64,000 bases of DNA from CF-167 sp963695195 (GCA_963695195.1 CAVOGE010000004.1:1-64000); one strand, 5' to 3'. Shown: positions 27,753 to 37,363, counted from the stretch's first letter. Numbers and translations are program-made. The notes: generated by a model not told the origin, from the letters alone.

Positions 27753-29011
27753 GGCACAAGCTCCTCCGTGCCGGCTGAGGTGCGCTCGATCCGCGCACCG
27801 ATGCTCCCGCGGGCAACCAGGACCTGGAGCCGATCCCCCACGGCCGTCTGCGCCGGGTCCCGAACGATCGTACCGTCCGAGAGCCGTGCGACGGCGTATC
27901 CGCGGTCGAGGGTCGCCAGCGGCGATAGGGCGCGCAGCGCGTCGCCGAGGCCCGCAAGGGCGGTCGTCTGCTGCCCGGTGCGTGAGAGGAGCGCTCGGTG
28001 GCCGCGGTCGACCAGCTCTGCGGTGCGCTGCCGGAGCACCTTCGTGTCGGGTAGGAGCCGGACGAGTGCGCGCTCCTCGGCGGCAAGGTGGCGGCGGTTC
28101 TCTGCCAGGCGACCAAGCAGCGCGGCCGAGGCACGATCCCGGAGCCGATCCAGGATGGCCGGGAAGGTCGACAGGTCGGGCGCGACCACTTCCGCGGCAG
28201 CCGACGGGGTCGGAGCACGCAGGTCGGCGGCGAAATCGGCGAGCGTGACGTCGGATTCGTGCCCGACGCCGACCACCACGGGCATCGGCGCCGATGCCAC
28301 GGCCCGTACCACCCGTTCGTCGTTGAAGGACCACAGGTCCTCGAGCGATCCGCCGCCACGACCCAGGATCACCACATCGATGTCGCCGCGCGCGGAGAGG
28401 CGATCGAGTGCGCGCACGATGGCACCGGCAGCGGTCGGTCCCTGCACGATGGTGGGCGACAGCACCAGTACGCCGATCGGGTAGCGGCGGCGGAGCACGT
28501 TGCCGATGTCGCGCCAGACTGCCCCGACGGGTGAGGTGACGACGCCGATCCGTCGAGGCCAGCGCGGCAGGGCTCGCTTGCGTGCCGGGTCGAACAGCCC
28601 CTCCTCGGCGAGCCTCACCCGCAACGCCTCGTACTGCTGGTGCAGGTCGCCGGCACCCGCCGGGGTGAGCGACTCGACGTAGACCTGGTAGGTGCCCTGC
28701 GGCTCGTAGGCACGCACCTTGCCGTGGCAGATCACCTGCATCCCGTGCACCGGGCGCACGGTGGCGCGGGCCAGCTCCTCCCGGAAGAGGACCGCCTTCA
28801 CCTGGCTGGCCGCGTCCTTGAGGGTGAAGAAGCAGTGGCCGGACGGAGGGAAGGCCGGCTGGCTCACCTCTCCCTCGACCCACACGTCGGCGAGCGCCGG
28901 ATCGCCATCGAGCAGTGCCCGCACCCGCCGGTTGAGGTCGGTGACGCGCAGGATCCGCGGCGCCGGACTCGGCGCCTCCCAGAGCATGCCCTGGTCCGGA
29001 TCGTTGGGCAT
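27749..29011 (-). CDS. xseA: Exodeoxyribonuclease VII large subunit
   Basis: The 420-residue protein has an N-terminal OB fold (VWVEGEVSQPAFPPSGHCFF). The catalytic region carries ILGRGGGSLEDLWSFNDE and GVGHESDVTLADFAADLRAP, then TPSAAAE, followed by a coiled coil and a C-terminal tail containing LDRGYAVARLSDG. All are hallmarks of XseA. It lies between efp and xseB on the same strand. Confidence 0.96.
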   Translation of the reverse strand: MPNDPDQGMLWEAPSPAPRILRVTDLNRRVRALLDGDPALADVWVEGEVSQPAFPPSGHCFFTLKDAASQVKAVLFREELARATVRPVHGMQVICHGKVRAYEPQGTYQVYVESLTPAGAGDLHQQYEALRVRLAEEGLFDPARKRALPRWPRRIGVVTSPVGAVWRDIGNVLRRRYPIGVLVLSPTIVQGPTAAGAIVRALDRLSARGDIDVVILGRGGGSLEDLWSFNDERVVRAVASAPMPVVVGVGHESDVTLADFAADLRAPTPSAAAEVVAPDLSTFPAILDRLRDRASAALLGRLAENRRHLAAEERALVRLLPDTKVLRQRTAELVDRGHRALLSRTGQQTTALAGLGDALRALSPLATLDRGYAVARLSDGTIVRDPAQTAVGDRLQVLVARGSIGARIERTSAGTEELVP

Positions 29012-29016
29012 CGGTC

Positions 29017-29577
29017 CTACTGGAGCCGGGTCATGTATTCGCCGGTGCGCGTGTCGATTCGCAGCAGGTCGCCCTCGTTGACGAAGAGCGGTACCTGGAC
29101 CACGAGCCCTGTCTCCAGGGTGGCGGCCTTGCGAGCGCCAGTAGCCGTATCGCCGGCAAAGCCCGGATCGGTCCGGGAGACGATCAGGTCCACCGAGACC
29201 GGCAGATCAACGCCGAGCACTTCGCTCTCGTACATGGTGACAACCACCTCTGCCGTCTCCTTGAGGTACTTCGCATCGTCACCGATCTGCGCCACGCTCA
29301 CGATGAACTGGTCGAACGTCTCGTTGTCCATGAAATGGAACGAGTCGCCGTCACCGTACAGGTACTGCACCTTGCGCTGCTCGACGCGCGCCCGCGGCCA
29401 GCGCGTGCCGGCCTGGAAGGTGCGCTCCACGATGTCGCCACGGCGCACGTTCTGGAGCTTCATACGGACCTGGGCCGATCCGCGCGCCATCTTGATGTGG
29501 GTCCAGTCGAGGACCTTGAGAAGCTGGCCGTCGAGCTCGATGATGACGCCCTTCTTGACATCGCCGGTACTGATCAT
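29017..29577 (-). CDS. efp: Translation elongation factor P, arginine-tip type
   Basis: EF-P relieves ribosomes stalled at polyproline. From ATG 29577 the protein has 186 residues in three beta-barrel domains ending DLLRIDTRTGEYMTRL. The loop that reaches the peptidyl-transferase centre reads HIKMARGSAQVR, so Arg32 replaces the lysine of the common PGKG loop. Arg-type EF-Ps of proteobacteria are rhamnosylated by EarP; no such gene is in this window. ATG 29577 was chosen because the upstream frame has no EF-P homology. Confidence 0.95.
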   Translation of the reverse strand: MISTGDVKKGVIIELDGQLLKVLDWTHIKMARGSAQVRMKLQNVRRGDIVERTFQAGTRWPRARVEQRKVQYLYGDGDSFHFMDNETFDQFIVSVAQIGDDAKYLKETAEVVVTMYESEVLGVDLPVSVDLIVSRTDPGFAGDTATGARKAATLETGLVVQVPLFVNEGDLLRIDTRTGEYMTRLQ

Positions 29578-29629
29578 CTGGTCACCGATGCTCCCTGCCT
29601 GTCGTTGGCCTGCGGCCGGTGGCCGGCGA

Positions 29630-30961
29630 TCATGATGCCGGGCACTCGGAATTGGCACGGGCGATGTTGGCCTCGTGCTGCCCAAGCGTGACCGCGAAGT
29701 AGTGCGAGCCGTCGCGGACCCCGCTGGGGCAGCCAGCGACGAAGAAGAAGTACCCGTTCGCGAGGTCCGGCACCGCGACCGCCGCCAGCGAGGCGACGCG
29801 CGGCGCCGAGATCGGGGTTGGCGGCAGCCCGTCATGCAGGTAGGTGTGATAGCCGAGGAGCAGCTCCGGCAGCTCGATGTCGATGGCACGCGCCAGCAGC
29901 GGCGGCCACCAGTTGAGCTGCCCCCATTCGGCGAGAGGTTTCGTCCCGTTTGCGAGTGTGCCCAGCCCGTATTGGATCGTCGGATCCGCATCGAGGCGCC
30001 ACCCGGCGGTGTTGAGCCGATTGATGTAGACGCCGGCAATGAGTGCCCGCTCCGAATCCAGCACCGCCTCCCGTTCGACGATCGAGGCGACGCGCACCGC
30101 CTCATCGATGGTCATCGGGCCACCGAGCAGCGGCTGCGCCGCGATCTGTTCCCGCATCTCGGTAGTCAGCCGCGTATCAAAGGTTGCGAGGAGGAGGCCG
30201 ATCACCTCGCGTGCTGTCGCATTGGCGTCCACCCGGTACGTATCGGGGTAGAGGTACCCCTCCAGCGAGCGTGCGTCGGGGAGTGCGGCCAGGAAATCGT
30301 AGGCCCCGAGCAGGTCGGCCGGCGGATCGGCTGCGAGGGAGGCGAATTCAGCCAGGTTCATGGTCAGACGTGTGGTTCCCAGGTAGCCGACGATCTCCTC
30401 GAGTCGCCAGCCCTCGATCAGGGTGATGGTGATCTCCTCGCCCGCCTCCTGGCGCAGCGCGGCCACGATCTGCGAGGGGCGCAGTGACGGCGAGAGGTCG
30501 TAGGCGCCGGCCTGCAGGGTGCCACCGCGCTCTGCCTGGATCACGGCGTACTGGAAGGCGAGCTGGCTCTTGATGAGTCCCTTGGTGAGCAACAGCTCGC
30601 CGATCTCCGAATCGGTCGTGCCCGGCTCGACGAAGACGGTGATCCGCCGCCCGTCATTGCCGGCGGGTTCGTCGGCCAGCGCCTCGGGCTGGTACCAGTT
30701 GACGAAGTCGCGCACGACGCCGTTGTCGACCGACCCGGGGTGCTCCTCGACCCAGACCATCAGCGACGGTGCCAGCGCGACGAAGCCGATGAAGATGAGC
30801 ACCACCATCAGGACCATGACGCCCGCCAGCCAGGCGGCCAGCACGACCGGCTGGAAGGTGCGGCGGCGGCGGATGGGCGTCTCGCGCTCATCGCGCAACT
30901 CCCGGATGCGGGCGTTGCGGCGCTCGTCGCGACTCCATCGCGGGTCGGGGGTACGGGTCAT
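29630..30961 (-). CDS. mltG: Endolytic murein transglycosylase MltG
   Basis: MltG cleaves nascent glycan strands and sets their length. From ATG 30961 it has 443 residues: a basic cytoplasmic N-terminus (IRRRRTFQPVV), one transmembrane segment (about 37-63) and an extracytoplasmic YceG domain. The catalytic Glu lies in VASIVEREAVLDSERALIAG, followed by VYINRLNTAGWRLDADPTIQ and YGLG. The start overlaps the ruvX stop by 4 nt. Confidence 0.94.
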   Translation of the reverse strand: MTRTPDPRWSRDERRNARIRELRDERETPIRRRRTFQPVVLAAWLAGVMVLMVVLIFIGFVALAPSLMVWVEEHPGSVDNGVVRDFVNWYQPEALADEPAGNDGRRITVFVEPGTTDSEIGELLLTKGLIKSQLAFQYAVIQAERGGTLQAGAYDLSPSLRPSQIVAALRQEAGEEITITLIEGWRLEEIVGYLGTTRLTMNLAEFASLAADPPADLLGAYDFLAALPDARSLEGYLYPDTYRVDANATAREVIGLLLATFDTRLTTEMREQIAAQPLLGGPMTIDEAVRVASIVEREAVLDSERALIAGVYINRLNTAGWRLDADPTIQYGLGTLANGTKPLAEWGQLNWWPPLLARAIDIELPELLLGYHTYLHDGLPPTPISAPRVASLAAVAVPDLANGYFFFVAGCPSGVRDGSHYFAVTLGQHEANIARANSECPAS

Positions 30962-31395
30962 TCGTTCTCCAGTCGGCGCGCGGGAGCGCGGTGGGCGTCC
31001 AGATATTCTTGCAGGATCAGGCGGGCCGCGACCGAGTCTCGCTCCCCGGTTCGTCGAGCGGTACGCCGTCCCGAGTCCGACAACTCCTCGCCTGCCTGCC
31101 AACTGGTCAGCCGCTCGTCGACGAATGCGACCGCGCCGCCACCTGCCGCCAGCTTCGCGCCAAAGGCCCGAGCCGCCGCAGCCTGCGGCCCCTCGCTGCC
31201 ATCCATGTTCAATGGCAGACCCACCACGTAGCTGGTGGTGCCCTCGGCCGCAGCGACGTCGGCGAGCGCCTTCAGGTCGGCCGCTTCGCGGGTTCGGCGC
31301 AGCGCGGGTCGGGCGAATGCGAGGCCTGTCTCGGTATCCCCCACGGCAACGCCGATCCGTCGGCTGCCATGATCAAGGCCGATGACCCGGCTCAT
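30958..31395 (-). CDS. ruvX: Holliday-junction-resolvase-like nuclease RuvX/YqgF
   Basis: This 145-residue RNase H-like protein from ATG 31395 has GLDHGSRRIGVAVGD, the central VVGLPLNMDGSEG and the acidic VDERLTSWQA, the usual YqgF motifs. The family functions in 16S rRNA maturation and possibly DNA repair. The ATG shares one base with the upstream stop (TGATG). The ruvX-mltG pairing is common. Confidence 0.93.
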   Translation of the reverse strand: MSRVIGLDHGSRRIGVAVGDTETGLAFARPALRRTREAADLKALADVAAAEGTTSYVVGLPLNMDGSEGPQAAAARAFGAKLAAGGGAVAFVDERLTSWQAGEELSDSGRRTARRTGERDSVAARLILQEYLDAHRAPARRLENE

Positions 31396-33002
31396 CAGCG
31401 CGGAGACTCGCTGGGCGACCCGCCGGCGTCGGGCGCGCCTTGCAGCACGGTGATCCGCATCGTGAGCCTCGGTATCCGGTCGACCCATTGGGGCCACAGC
31501 TCGATCTCCAGTTCGCCGACTTCGGCCAACTCGGCCCGTGCCTCATCCTCGGTCAGCCCCGCGGCCCGCTGCCGGATCGCATCCTCGTCGAGGTCGGCGA
31601 CCGCAGTGGCCCCCACCGTCGCCTCGATACGCAGCGTCTCCGTACCTACCGTCACCGCTCCCAGCGCCACGGTCAGGGATTCGGCCACGACCGACATCCC
31701 GGCTGGTACCGCTTCGAGATCGGCGCCAAAGGCGGTCCGCGCGGCGTCCTCCGCGACCGATCGCATGACGTACGGTCGATCGAATACCAGCGTGCCGGTG
31801 AACTCAAGTCTCTCCAGATCCTCGGTCCCGACCAGGTCGTCGGGAACCGGGATGGTTGGGGCCTCACCCGCGGAACCGGCGGCGTACAGGCGGTCGGCGG
31901 CACCGAGCCTCGACGCGAGCTGTCCGGCCAGGTCGGTCCCTATCTCGGCGACCAGCGCATCGATGTCCGATTGCTCGACCACGGTGTGCGGCACCTCGGC
32001 GCCGCCAGCGGTCGCCTCATTGTTGGTCACCAGTCGATTCGGGTTGTCGAGAAGGCCTCCCGTCAGGAGGATCCGCACCGAGTTGTCCTCGATGGTGTCG
32101 ATCGTGCCGGACTCCACGTTGCCGCCCTCGCCGCCCTCAACAGCTGTCACAGCGACGCTCCCATGGGACGGCACAAAGAAGGAGTTCCGTCTTGGGACAA
32201 CTAGCCGCTCATCTGTGACAAATGCAATTCCTCCATCAACCGATACCCGAGTGCCCAATGGCACAGCGACGGCGTCCGGGTTCCAGTTGGAGAACGTCAC
32301 AACGCCGATAGCCGGCACCTGCTCGATGCGCTCCCCGGTCGGCGACGCGCTCCGGGTGGCCGCAAGTTCGCCCGACTCGCGGCCGGCGATCGTCACGTCC
32401 AGCGGATATTCGAGGGGCCCGATCACGGTGGTAGCGGCCACTATGCGGATTGTGGCGCCGGGGAGCAGCGCCGCACCGACCGTCACGGCGAGCACCACGA
32501 TCACTGCCAGAACGATCCACCCGCCGCGTCCGCGCGGCGGCCTGCCAGCGCCGCGGCCGCCGCGTCGCTTTGGCTCGGCGGGAGGCAGCCGAACGGCCAC
32601 CGTCTCATCGGAAGACGGTGAACGGACCGCGGGCGCGGGCGCTTCCGGCGAGACGGCTGACGACGACCCGTCGCCACGCACGATGTGGATCGGCGCGCGC
32701 GGCGCGGTCGGGGTCTCGGCACTCACCGTTCCGGCCGTCGCATCGGCGACCGTGGCGAAGACCGCGATCCCCGCCTCGGCGGCCAGGGCACGCGTGGACC
32801 CATCGGCGACCAGGGCCAGCTCACGCCCAGCGTCGGTCGCGAACCCCGCCAGGAGCCGCAGGCCGACTGCGCTCGCAGTGGCGCGGCTGCGTCCGGGGAC
32901 GACCAGCACGACGCGGGTGGCATCGGACTCACGCAAGCGGCGGACCACCGAGGTGATCTCATCATCGGGCTCGAGGTAGAGCAGTCGCGGCTCGTCGGTC
33001 AT
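31395..33002 (-). CDS. Baseplate J/gp47-like single-pass membrane protein
   Basis: The 535-residue protein has three parts. An N-terminal cytosolic Rossmann-like region (about 1-95: LLYLEPDDEITSVVRRLRES, RVVLVVPGR) is followed by a Ser/Pro- and Arg/Gly-rich linker. After one transmembrane segment (about 165-187) comes a long beta-rich outer region with PLGTRVSVDGGIAFVTDERL and VAVTAVEGGEGGNVESGTID, resembling baseplate-J repeats. Chloroflexota carry similar proteins, and no phage tail genes are nearby, so this is likely an envelope protein recruited from that fold. Function is unknown. Its stop couples to ruvX. Confidence 0.75.
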   Translation of the reverse strand: MTDEPRLLYLEPDDEITSVVRRLRESDATRVVLVVPGRSRATASAVGLRLLAGFATDAGRELALVADGSTRALAAEAGIAVFATVADATAGTVSAETPTAPRAPIHIVRGDGSSSAVSPEAPAPAVRSPSSDETVAVRLPPAEPKRRGGRGAGRPPRGRGGWIVLAVIVVLAVTVGAALLPGATIRIVAATTVIGPLEYPLDVTIAGRESGELAATRSASPTGERIEQVPAIGVVTFSNWNPDAVAVPLGTRVSVDGGIAFVTDERLVVPRRNSFFVPSHGSVAVTAVEGGEGGNVESGTIDTIEDNSVRILLTGGLLDNPNRLVTNNEATAGGAEVPHTVVEQSDIDALVAEIGTDLAGQLASRLGAADRLYAAGSAGEAPTIPVPDDLVGTEDLERLEFTGTLVFDRPYVMRSVAEDAARTAFGADLEAVPAGMSVVAESLTVALGAVTVGTETLRIEATVGATAVADLDEDAIRQRAAGLTEDEARAELAEVGELEIELWPQWVDRIPRLTMRITVLQGAPDAGGSPSESPR

Positions 33003-33007
33003 CGGTC

Positions 33008-34321
33008 CTACAGCTCCAGGCTGCGCACGGTGCGGCGCATGGCGCGCTCCGCCGCACTCGCGCTGGCGTCAAGGATCAGCGCCTGGTGGGCGAGCGCCAT
33101 AGGCGTCACGTCCTGGCGCGTAGTCATCTCGCCGCTGGCATCGCGCACCCCTGCCACGTCCATCGGCGACAGCGCCCGCACCTCAGGCCGCCGGGCAAAC
33201 GGCAGCCGTTGCCACCATGCGTCCCCGGCGAGCGCCTCACCGATCTGGGGCAGCTGCGCGCCGCCACCGCATAGAAAGACGCGTCCCGGGAGCAGCTCGC
33301 CCTCGGCAAGGTCGCGGATCATCAACTCGACTCCGCCGAGCCAGACCGACGCGTCGTCGCGAAGCGCTGATTCGAGCGCCGATCGATCGATCGGCTCAGG
33401 CAACTCGTCCACCTCACCGACCGCCACCTTGAGTGTCTCTGCGCGCGGAAATGAGATCGAGAAGCGCTCGACCAGCCCCTTGGTGAAGGCGCGGCCGCCG
33501 AGCGCGAGCATCTTCGTCCCGGCGATCCCGCCGCGCCGAACCAGGGCGACGTCGGTCGTGCCACCTCCCACGTCAATGAAGACGCCACCGGCGTCGCCCA
33601 TCTCGCCGGGGTCCAGGCAGGTGGCGACCGCATACGGCTCGGCGATGACGCCCAGCAGCTCGAGGCCGAGCGCGGTGGCAACCGACTGCAGGGCGCCGAG
33701 GTGAACCATCGGCGCAAACGCGTTGAAGACCGCCAGCTCAAGCTGCGCGCCGGTGAAGCCGATCGGGTTGCTGACCGGGTAGCCGTCGATCTTCAGCTCG
33801 ACCACCGCCGCATGCACCAGCCGCACGTCCAGGCGGTCGACGCCGGACTCCCACGAGATGGTCGACTCCGCCTCGATGAGGGCGTCGGCCTGGACCTGCC
33901 GCACGATCCGCCACAGTTCGTCTTCGGTCATTGCGGCACGCGGGTCGTCGCGGCGCACGGTGCGGGACACCGTAGCGCCCTTCACCAGCTCCCCGGCAAT
34001 GCCGATCACTGCGGCGGTCGGGTGCAGTCCAGCCATCTGCCGTGCGTCGTCGAGGGCATGGGCGCAGTTGGCCACGACGGCGTCGATATCGCTCACCGTC
34101 CCGGACTGCATGTGAGTCAGCCCCTGGCGCCGGCGCCCCGAGCCCCGCACGATGCCCACGAAGCGGCCTTCGTCGATCGGGGTGATGGCCACTACCAGCG
34201 CTTTGGCGAACTCGGTGCCGACGTCGAGCGCGACCAGCGCGGGCTCACCGCGCGAGCGGAGGCGCAACCGGGCGCCGAGGCGCGGCACCCGCGCGGCCAG
34301 GTCTGCGAGGCGCGCCTGCAC
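33008..34321 (-). CDS. FtsA/PilM-like actin-fold ATPase
   Basis: The 437-residue actin/Hsp70-type ATPase has phosphate-1 ALDVGTEFAKALVV, phosphate-2 GGVFIDVGGGTTDVALVRRG and the adenosine motif RVFLCGGGAQLPQIG. An SHS2-like insertion lies between them (GIAGELVKGATVSRTVRR). It lacks a clear C-terminal membrane-targeting helix of classic FtsA. FtsZ is not in the window. It sits between alaS and the baseplate-J-like gene, and the 5-bp gap to the latter suggests they act together at the membrane. Confidence 0.75.
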   Translation of the reverse strand: MQARLADLAARVPRLGARLRLRSRGEPALVALDVGTEFAKALVVAITPIDEGRFVGIVRGSGRRRQGLTHMQSGTVSDIDAVVANCAHALDDARQMAGLHPTAAVIGIAGELVKGATVSRTVRRDDPRAAMTEDELWRIVRQVQADALIEAESTISWESGVDRLDVRLVHAAVVELKIDGYPVSNPIGFTGAQLELAVFNAFAPMVHLGALQSVATALGLELLGVIAEPYAVATCLDPGEMGDAGGVFIDVGGGTTDVALVRRGGIAGTKMLALGGRAFTKGLVERFSISFPRAETLKVAVGEVDELPEPIDRSALESALRDDASVWLGGVELMIRDLAEGELLPGRVFLCGGGAQLPQIGEALAGDAWWQRLPFARRPEVRALSPMDVAGVRDASGEMTTRQDVTPMALAHQALILDASASAAERAMRRTVRSLEL

Positions 34322-34347
34322 CGTCGTGCGGGCCGCCGGCTGCCCGG

Positions 34348-36987
34348 TCAGCCCGTCTCGATCCGGGCCAGCGCCTCGAGCGCCAGCCGCGCGGCCTCCT
34401 GCAGGGCAGGCTCCAGGCCGCTCGAATCCTTGCCGCCGGCCTGCGCCAGCTCGGCCCGGCCTCCGCCGCCGCCGCCGATACGGGGGGCCACCTGACGCAC
34501 GATCGCAACCGCGTCGAAGCCCTCGGCCACGAGGTCACGACTGGCGGCGACCAGGAGTGCCGGCCCGTCCAGGTTGCCGGCCGCAACCGCCACGAACCGC
34601 CCGGCCGCCGCGCGCAGATCGTCGGCGAAGTCGCGCAGCGCGGCCGCATCGGCCGTCGGGAAGTGCTCGATCACCACCTGGGTGTCGCCGGCGGCCTGCG
34701 ACCGCGTGAGCGCGGCTACCGCGTCCGGCCGAGCGCCGGAGGTATCGCCTCGTGGTACGCGTGACGCCTTCTCCGCCTCGCGATTGCGCACCAGGAGCGC
34801 CTCGATACGTGCGGGAACCTGATCCTCGGCGGCGCCCAGCAGCTGGGCGGCGGCATGCAACGCCTCGCGCTGTCGCGCCACCAGCTCCTCGGCGCCCTCG
34901 CCGGTCACCGCCTCGATGCGGCGCAAACCTGCGCCGATGCTGCTCTCGCCGATGATGCGGAACGAACCGATCTGGCCGGTCGACGCGACATGCGTGCCGC
35001 CGCACAGCTCCTTGCTGAACCCGTCGACCTGGACCACGCGAACCGCGGCGGGGAGGTACTTCTCGCCGAAGAACATGTCGGCGCCCAGCTGCTGCGCATC
35101 CTCCAGGCTCATCTGCGTCGGCGTTACCGCGGCGTTGCGCCGAATCTGCGCATTCACCGCGCGCTCCACTTCGCGCAGCGCCTCGCGTGGCGTCGCCTGT
35201 TCTGCCGGGAAGTCGAAGCGCAGCCCCTCCGGGCCAACCCAGCTGCCGGCCTGCTTGGCATGCTCGCCGAGCACGTCGCGCAGCGCGCGGTGCAGCAGGT
35301 GCGTGCCGGTATGGTTGCGGGCGGCCGCCCAGCGGCGCTCCTCGTCCACGCGCGCCGCGACGCTTGCCCCGGCAGCGATCTGGCCCTCGAGCCGACCAAC
35401 GTGCACGATCGCGTCGCCGACACGCTGCGTATCATCAACCAGCAGCCTCCCGCTCGGTCCGACCAGCTCTCCGCGGTCGCCGATCTGACCGCCACCCTCC
35501 GCATAGAACGGGGTACGGTCGAGCACGACCTGAAGCTGCCCGTCCAGGTCGGCCACGGCGAGCACCAGCAGGTCGTCCGTCTGGGTCTCATTGGGGTAGC
35601 CGATGAACTCGCTCGCCAGCCCCTCGAGTGCGGCATGCGGCGCAAAGCGGCCGGCCCGCGAGCCACGGGAGCGTTCGCGCTGCTCGGCCATCGCCGCTTC
35701 GAACCCGTCGCGGTCGACCGAGACGCCGCTCTCGGACGCGATCTCCACGGTGAGATCGATCGGGAAGCCGAACGTGTCGTGCAGGCGGAACGCCTCGTCG
35801 CCGCTGATCGCTCCGGCCGCACCGGCGGCCTCGACCAGGACTTCCAGCCGCTCACTCCCCGCCTCCAGCGTGCGCGCGAACCTTCGCTCCTCCGCATCCA
35901 CCTCGGCCAGCACGGCGGCGCGCTGCTCGGCGAGATACGGGTAGGCGTCGCCCATCAGGTCGATCACCGCCGCGCAGGTCTCGGCCAGCACCGGCTCGCG
36001 GATCCCCATCAGCCGCAGGTGGCGCACCGCCCGCCGCATGATCCGGCGGAGAACGTATCCCGCCCCCTCATTCGACGGGTGCACCCCCTCGGCCAGCAGG
36101 AAGGTCATCGCACGGCTGTGGTCGGCCACCACCTGGTAGCTGAAGCGCTCGCTCTCGACCGTCTGCGGGTCGTGGCCGAGGTGCGTTGCCAGCCGCTCGA
36201 TGATCGGGGTGAACAGGTCAGTCTGGTAGTTGCTGTCGACCCCCTGGACCGCCGACGCGATGCGCTCCAGTCCCATGCCGGTATCGACGCTCTGGAACGG
36301 CAGGGGCGTCAGGCTCCCGTCGGCCGCCTTGTCGTACTGCATGAAGACCAGGTTCCACACCTCGAGCCAGCGGGGGCAGGTCTCCGAGTGGTCCGGGACG
36401 CATTCCGGGCCCTCGCTCAGCTCGGCGCCGCGGTCGATGTGGATCTCGCTGCAGGGGCCGCACGGGCCGGTGTCGGCCATCTGCCAGAAGTTGTGATCGT
36501 CGCCGGCGGCGATATTCCCCCACCGCGCCATCCGCTCGGGCGGCAGCCCGATCTCCTCGGTCCAGATGCGGTACGCCTCGTCGTCATCGGTGTAGACCGT
36601 CGCGGCCAGCCGCTCTGGCGGGATCTGCAGCTCCTCGGTCAGGAACTCCCACGCCCAGTGGATCGCCTCGCGCTTGAAGTAGTCGCCGAAGCTCCAATTG
36701 CCGAGCATCTCGAACAGCGTCTGGTGGCGCGGCGTGCGCCCGACCTCTTCGAAGTCGTTGTGCTTGCCGGCCACGCGCAGGCAGGGCTGAGCGTCGACCG
36801 CTCGTCGGTAATCGCGCCGCTCCTCCCCGGTCAGGACGCGCTTGAACTGGACCATCCCCGAGTTGGTGAAGAGCAGCGTCGGATCGTTGCGCGCAAGCAG
36901 CGGCGCCGGAGGCACGCGCGTGTGCCCCCGCTCCTCGAAGAAGCGCTGGAAGCGCTCGCGGATGTCACCCGCGCTGATCGACTGCAT
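34348..36987 (-). CDS. alaS: Alanyl-tRNA synthetase
   Basis: The 879-residue class II synthetase starts QSISAGDIRERFQRFFEERG and contains LLFTNSGMVQFKRVLTGEE, GRTPRHQTLFEMLGNWSFGD and TGPCGPCSEIH. The editing domain has HTGTHLLHRAL and the CGGTHV zinc site. The Ala-rich C-terminal oligomerisation domain ends with GGGGGRAELAQAGGKD, the usual C-Ala glycine loop. ATG 36987 is preferred; a GTG at 37005 in the same frame would add six residues. Confidence 0.96.
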   Translation of the reverse strand: MQSISAGDIRERFQRFFEERGHTRVPPAPLLARNDPTLLFTNSGMVQFKRVLTGEERRDYRRAVDAQPCLRVAGKHNDFEEVGRTPRHQTLFEMLGNWSFGDYFKREAIHWAWEFLTEELQIPPERLAATVYTDDDEAYRIWTEEIGLPPERMARWGNIAAGDDHNFWQMADTGPCGPCSEIHIDRGAELSEGPECVPDHSETCPRWLEVWNLVFMQYDKAADGSLTPLPFQSVDTGMGLERIASAVQGVDSNYQTDLFTPIIERLATHLGHDPQTVESERFSYQVVADHSRAMTFLLAEGVHPSNEGAGYVLRRIMRRAVRHLRLMGIREPVLAETCAAVIDLMGDAYPYLAEQRAAVLAEVDAEERRFARTLEAGSERLEVLVEAAGAAGAISGDEAFRLHDTFGFPIDLTVEIASESGVSVDRDGFEAAMAEQRERSRGSRAGRFAPHAALEGLASEFIGYPNETQTDDLLVLAVADLDGQLQVVLDRTPFYAEGGGQIGDRGELVGPSGRLLVDDTQRVGDAIVHVGRLEGQIAAGASVAARVDEERRWAAARNHTGTHLLHRALRDVLGEHAKQAGSWVGPEGLRFDFPAEQATPREALREVERAVNAQIRRNAAVTPTQMSLEDAQQLGADMFFGEKYLPAAVRVVQVDGFSKELCGGTHVASTGQIGSFRIIGESSIGAGLRRIEAVTGEGAEELVARQREALHAAAQLLGAAEDQVPARIEALLVRNREAEKASRVPRGDTSGARPDAVAALTRSQAAGDTQVVIEHFPTADAAALRDFADDLRAAAGRFVAVAAGNLDGPALLVAASRDLVAEGFDAVAIVRQVAPRIGGGGGGRAELAQAGGKDSSGLEPALQEAARLALEALARIETG

Positions 36988-37011
36988 CGGTGTCTGAGCC
37001 CTCACTCACGG

Positions 37012-37037
37012 CGAGAGCCGGCGGTGACCGGCTCTCG
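37012..37037. terminator. 10-bp perfect hairpin between ytxH and alaS
   Basis: CGAGAGCCGG (37012-37021) pairs fully with CCGGCTCTCG (37028-37037) around a 6-nt loop, 35 bp after the ytxH stop. There is no U-tract, so it could be a weak terminator, an RNA-processing site or a control element for alaS. Confidence 0.5.
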
Positions 37038-37071
37038 ACTCCTCGTGCTCAATTGCGTCGGGGATGACCGG

Positions 37072-37335
37072 TCAGGAGGCGCCCTCCGGCGCGGCGTCAC
37101 CTTCAGCGGCATCGTACGCGGTCATCATCTCGGCGCGCGCCTTCTCGGCGGCGGCACGACCCTCGTTGATCGCCTCGTCGAAGGCCGCCTTCTTCTCGCC
37201 GACGAACTCGCCGACCTGCCCGCGCAGCTCATCGCCCGAGGCGGGAGCCAGGAGCATGCCGATGGCGGCACCGATGAGTCCACCGATAACCATCCCGGCG
37301 AGGAAGCTGCCGAATCCCGAGTCCTTCATGCCCAT
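37072..37335 (-). CDS. YtxH-domain small membrane protein
   Basis: The 87-residue protein from ATG 37335 (an internal ATG at 37329 is the alternative) has the YtxH glycine-rich transmembrane motif FLAGMVIGGLIGAAIGMLLA, then PASGDELR. A charged helical tail rich in Ala, Glu and Lys follows. An AGAGG sequence precedes the start. YtxH proteins are general-stress-associated in Bacillus; the role here is unknown. Confidence 0.85.
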   Translation of the reverse strand: MGMKDSGFGSFLAGMVIGGLIGAAIGMLLAPASGDELRGQVGEFVGEKKAAFDEAINEGRAAAEKARAEMMTAYDAAEGDAAPEGAS

Positions 37336-37363
37336 CGTCCTCTGCGGCGTCGTGGGGCAGATT

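Noticed and set aside
31395..33002. Reading the baseplate-J-like gene as part of a prophage tail
   Set aside because: No other phage structural, lysis or integrase genes are adjacent; it has a transmembrane segment and lies within a housekeeping operon.
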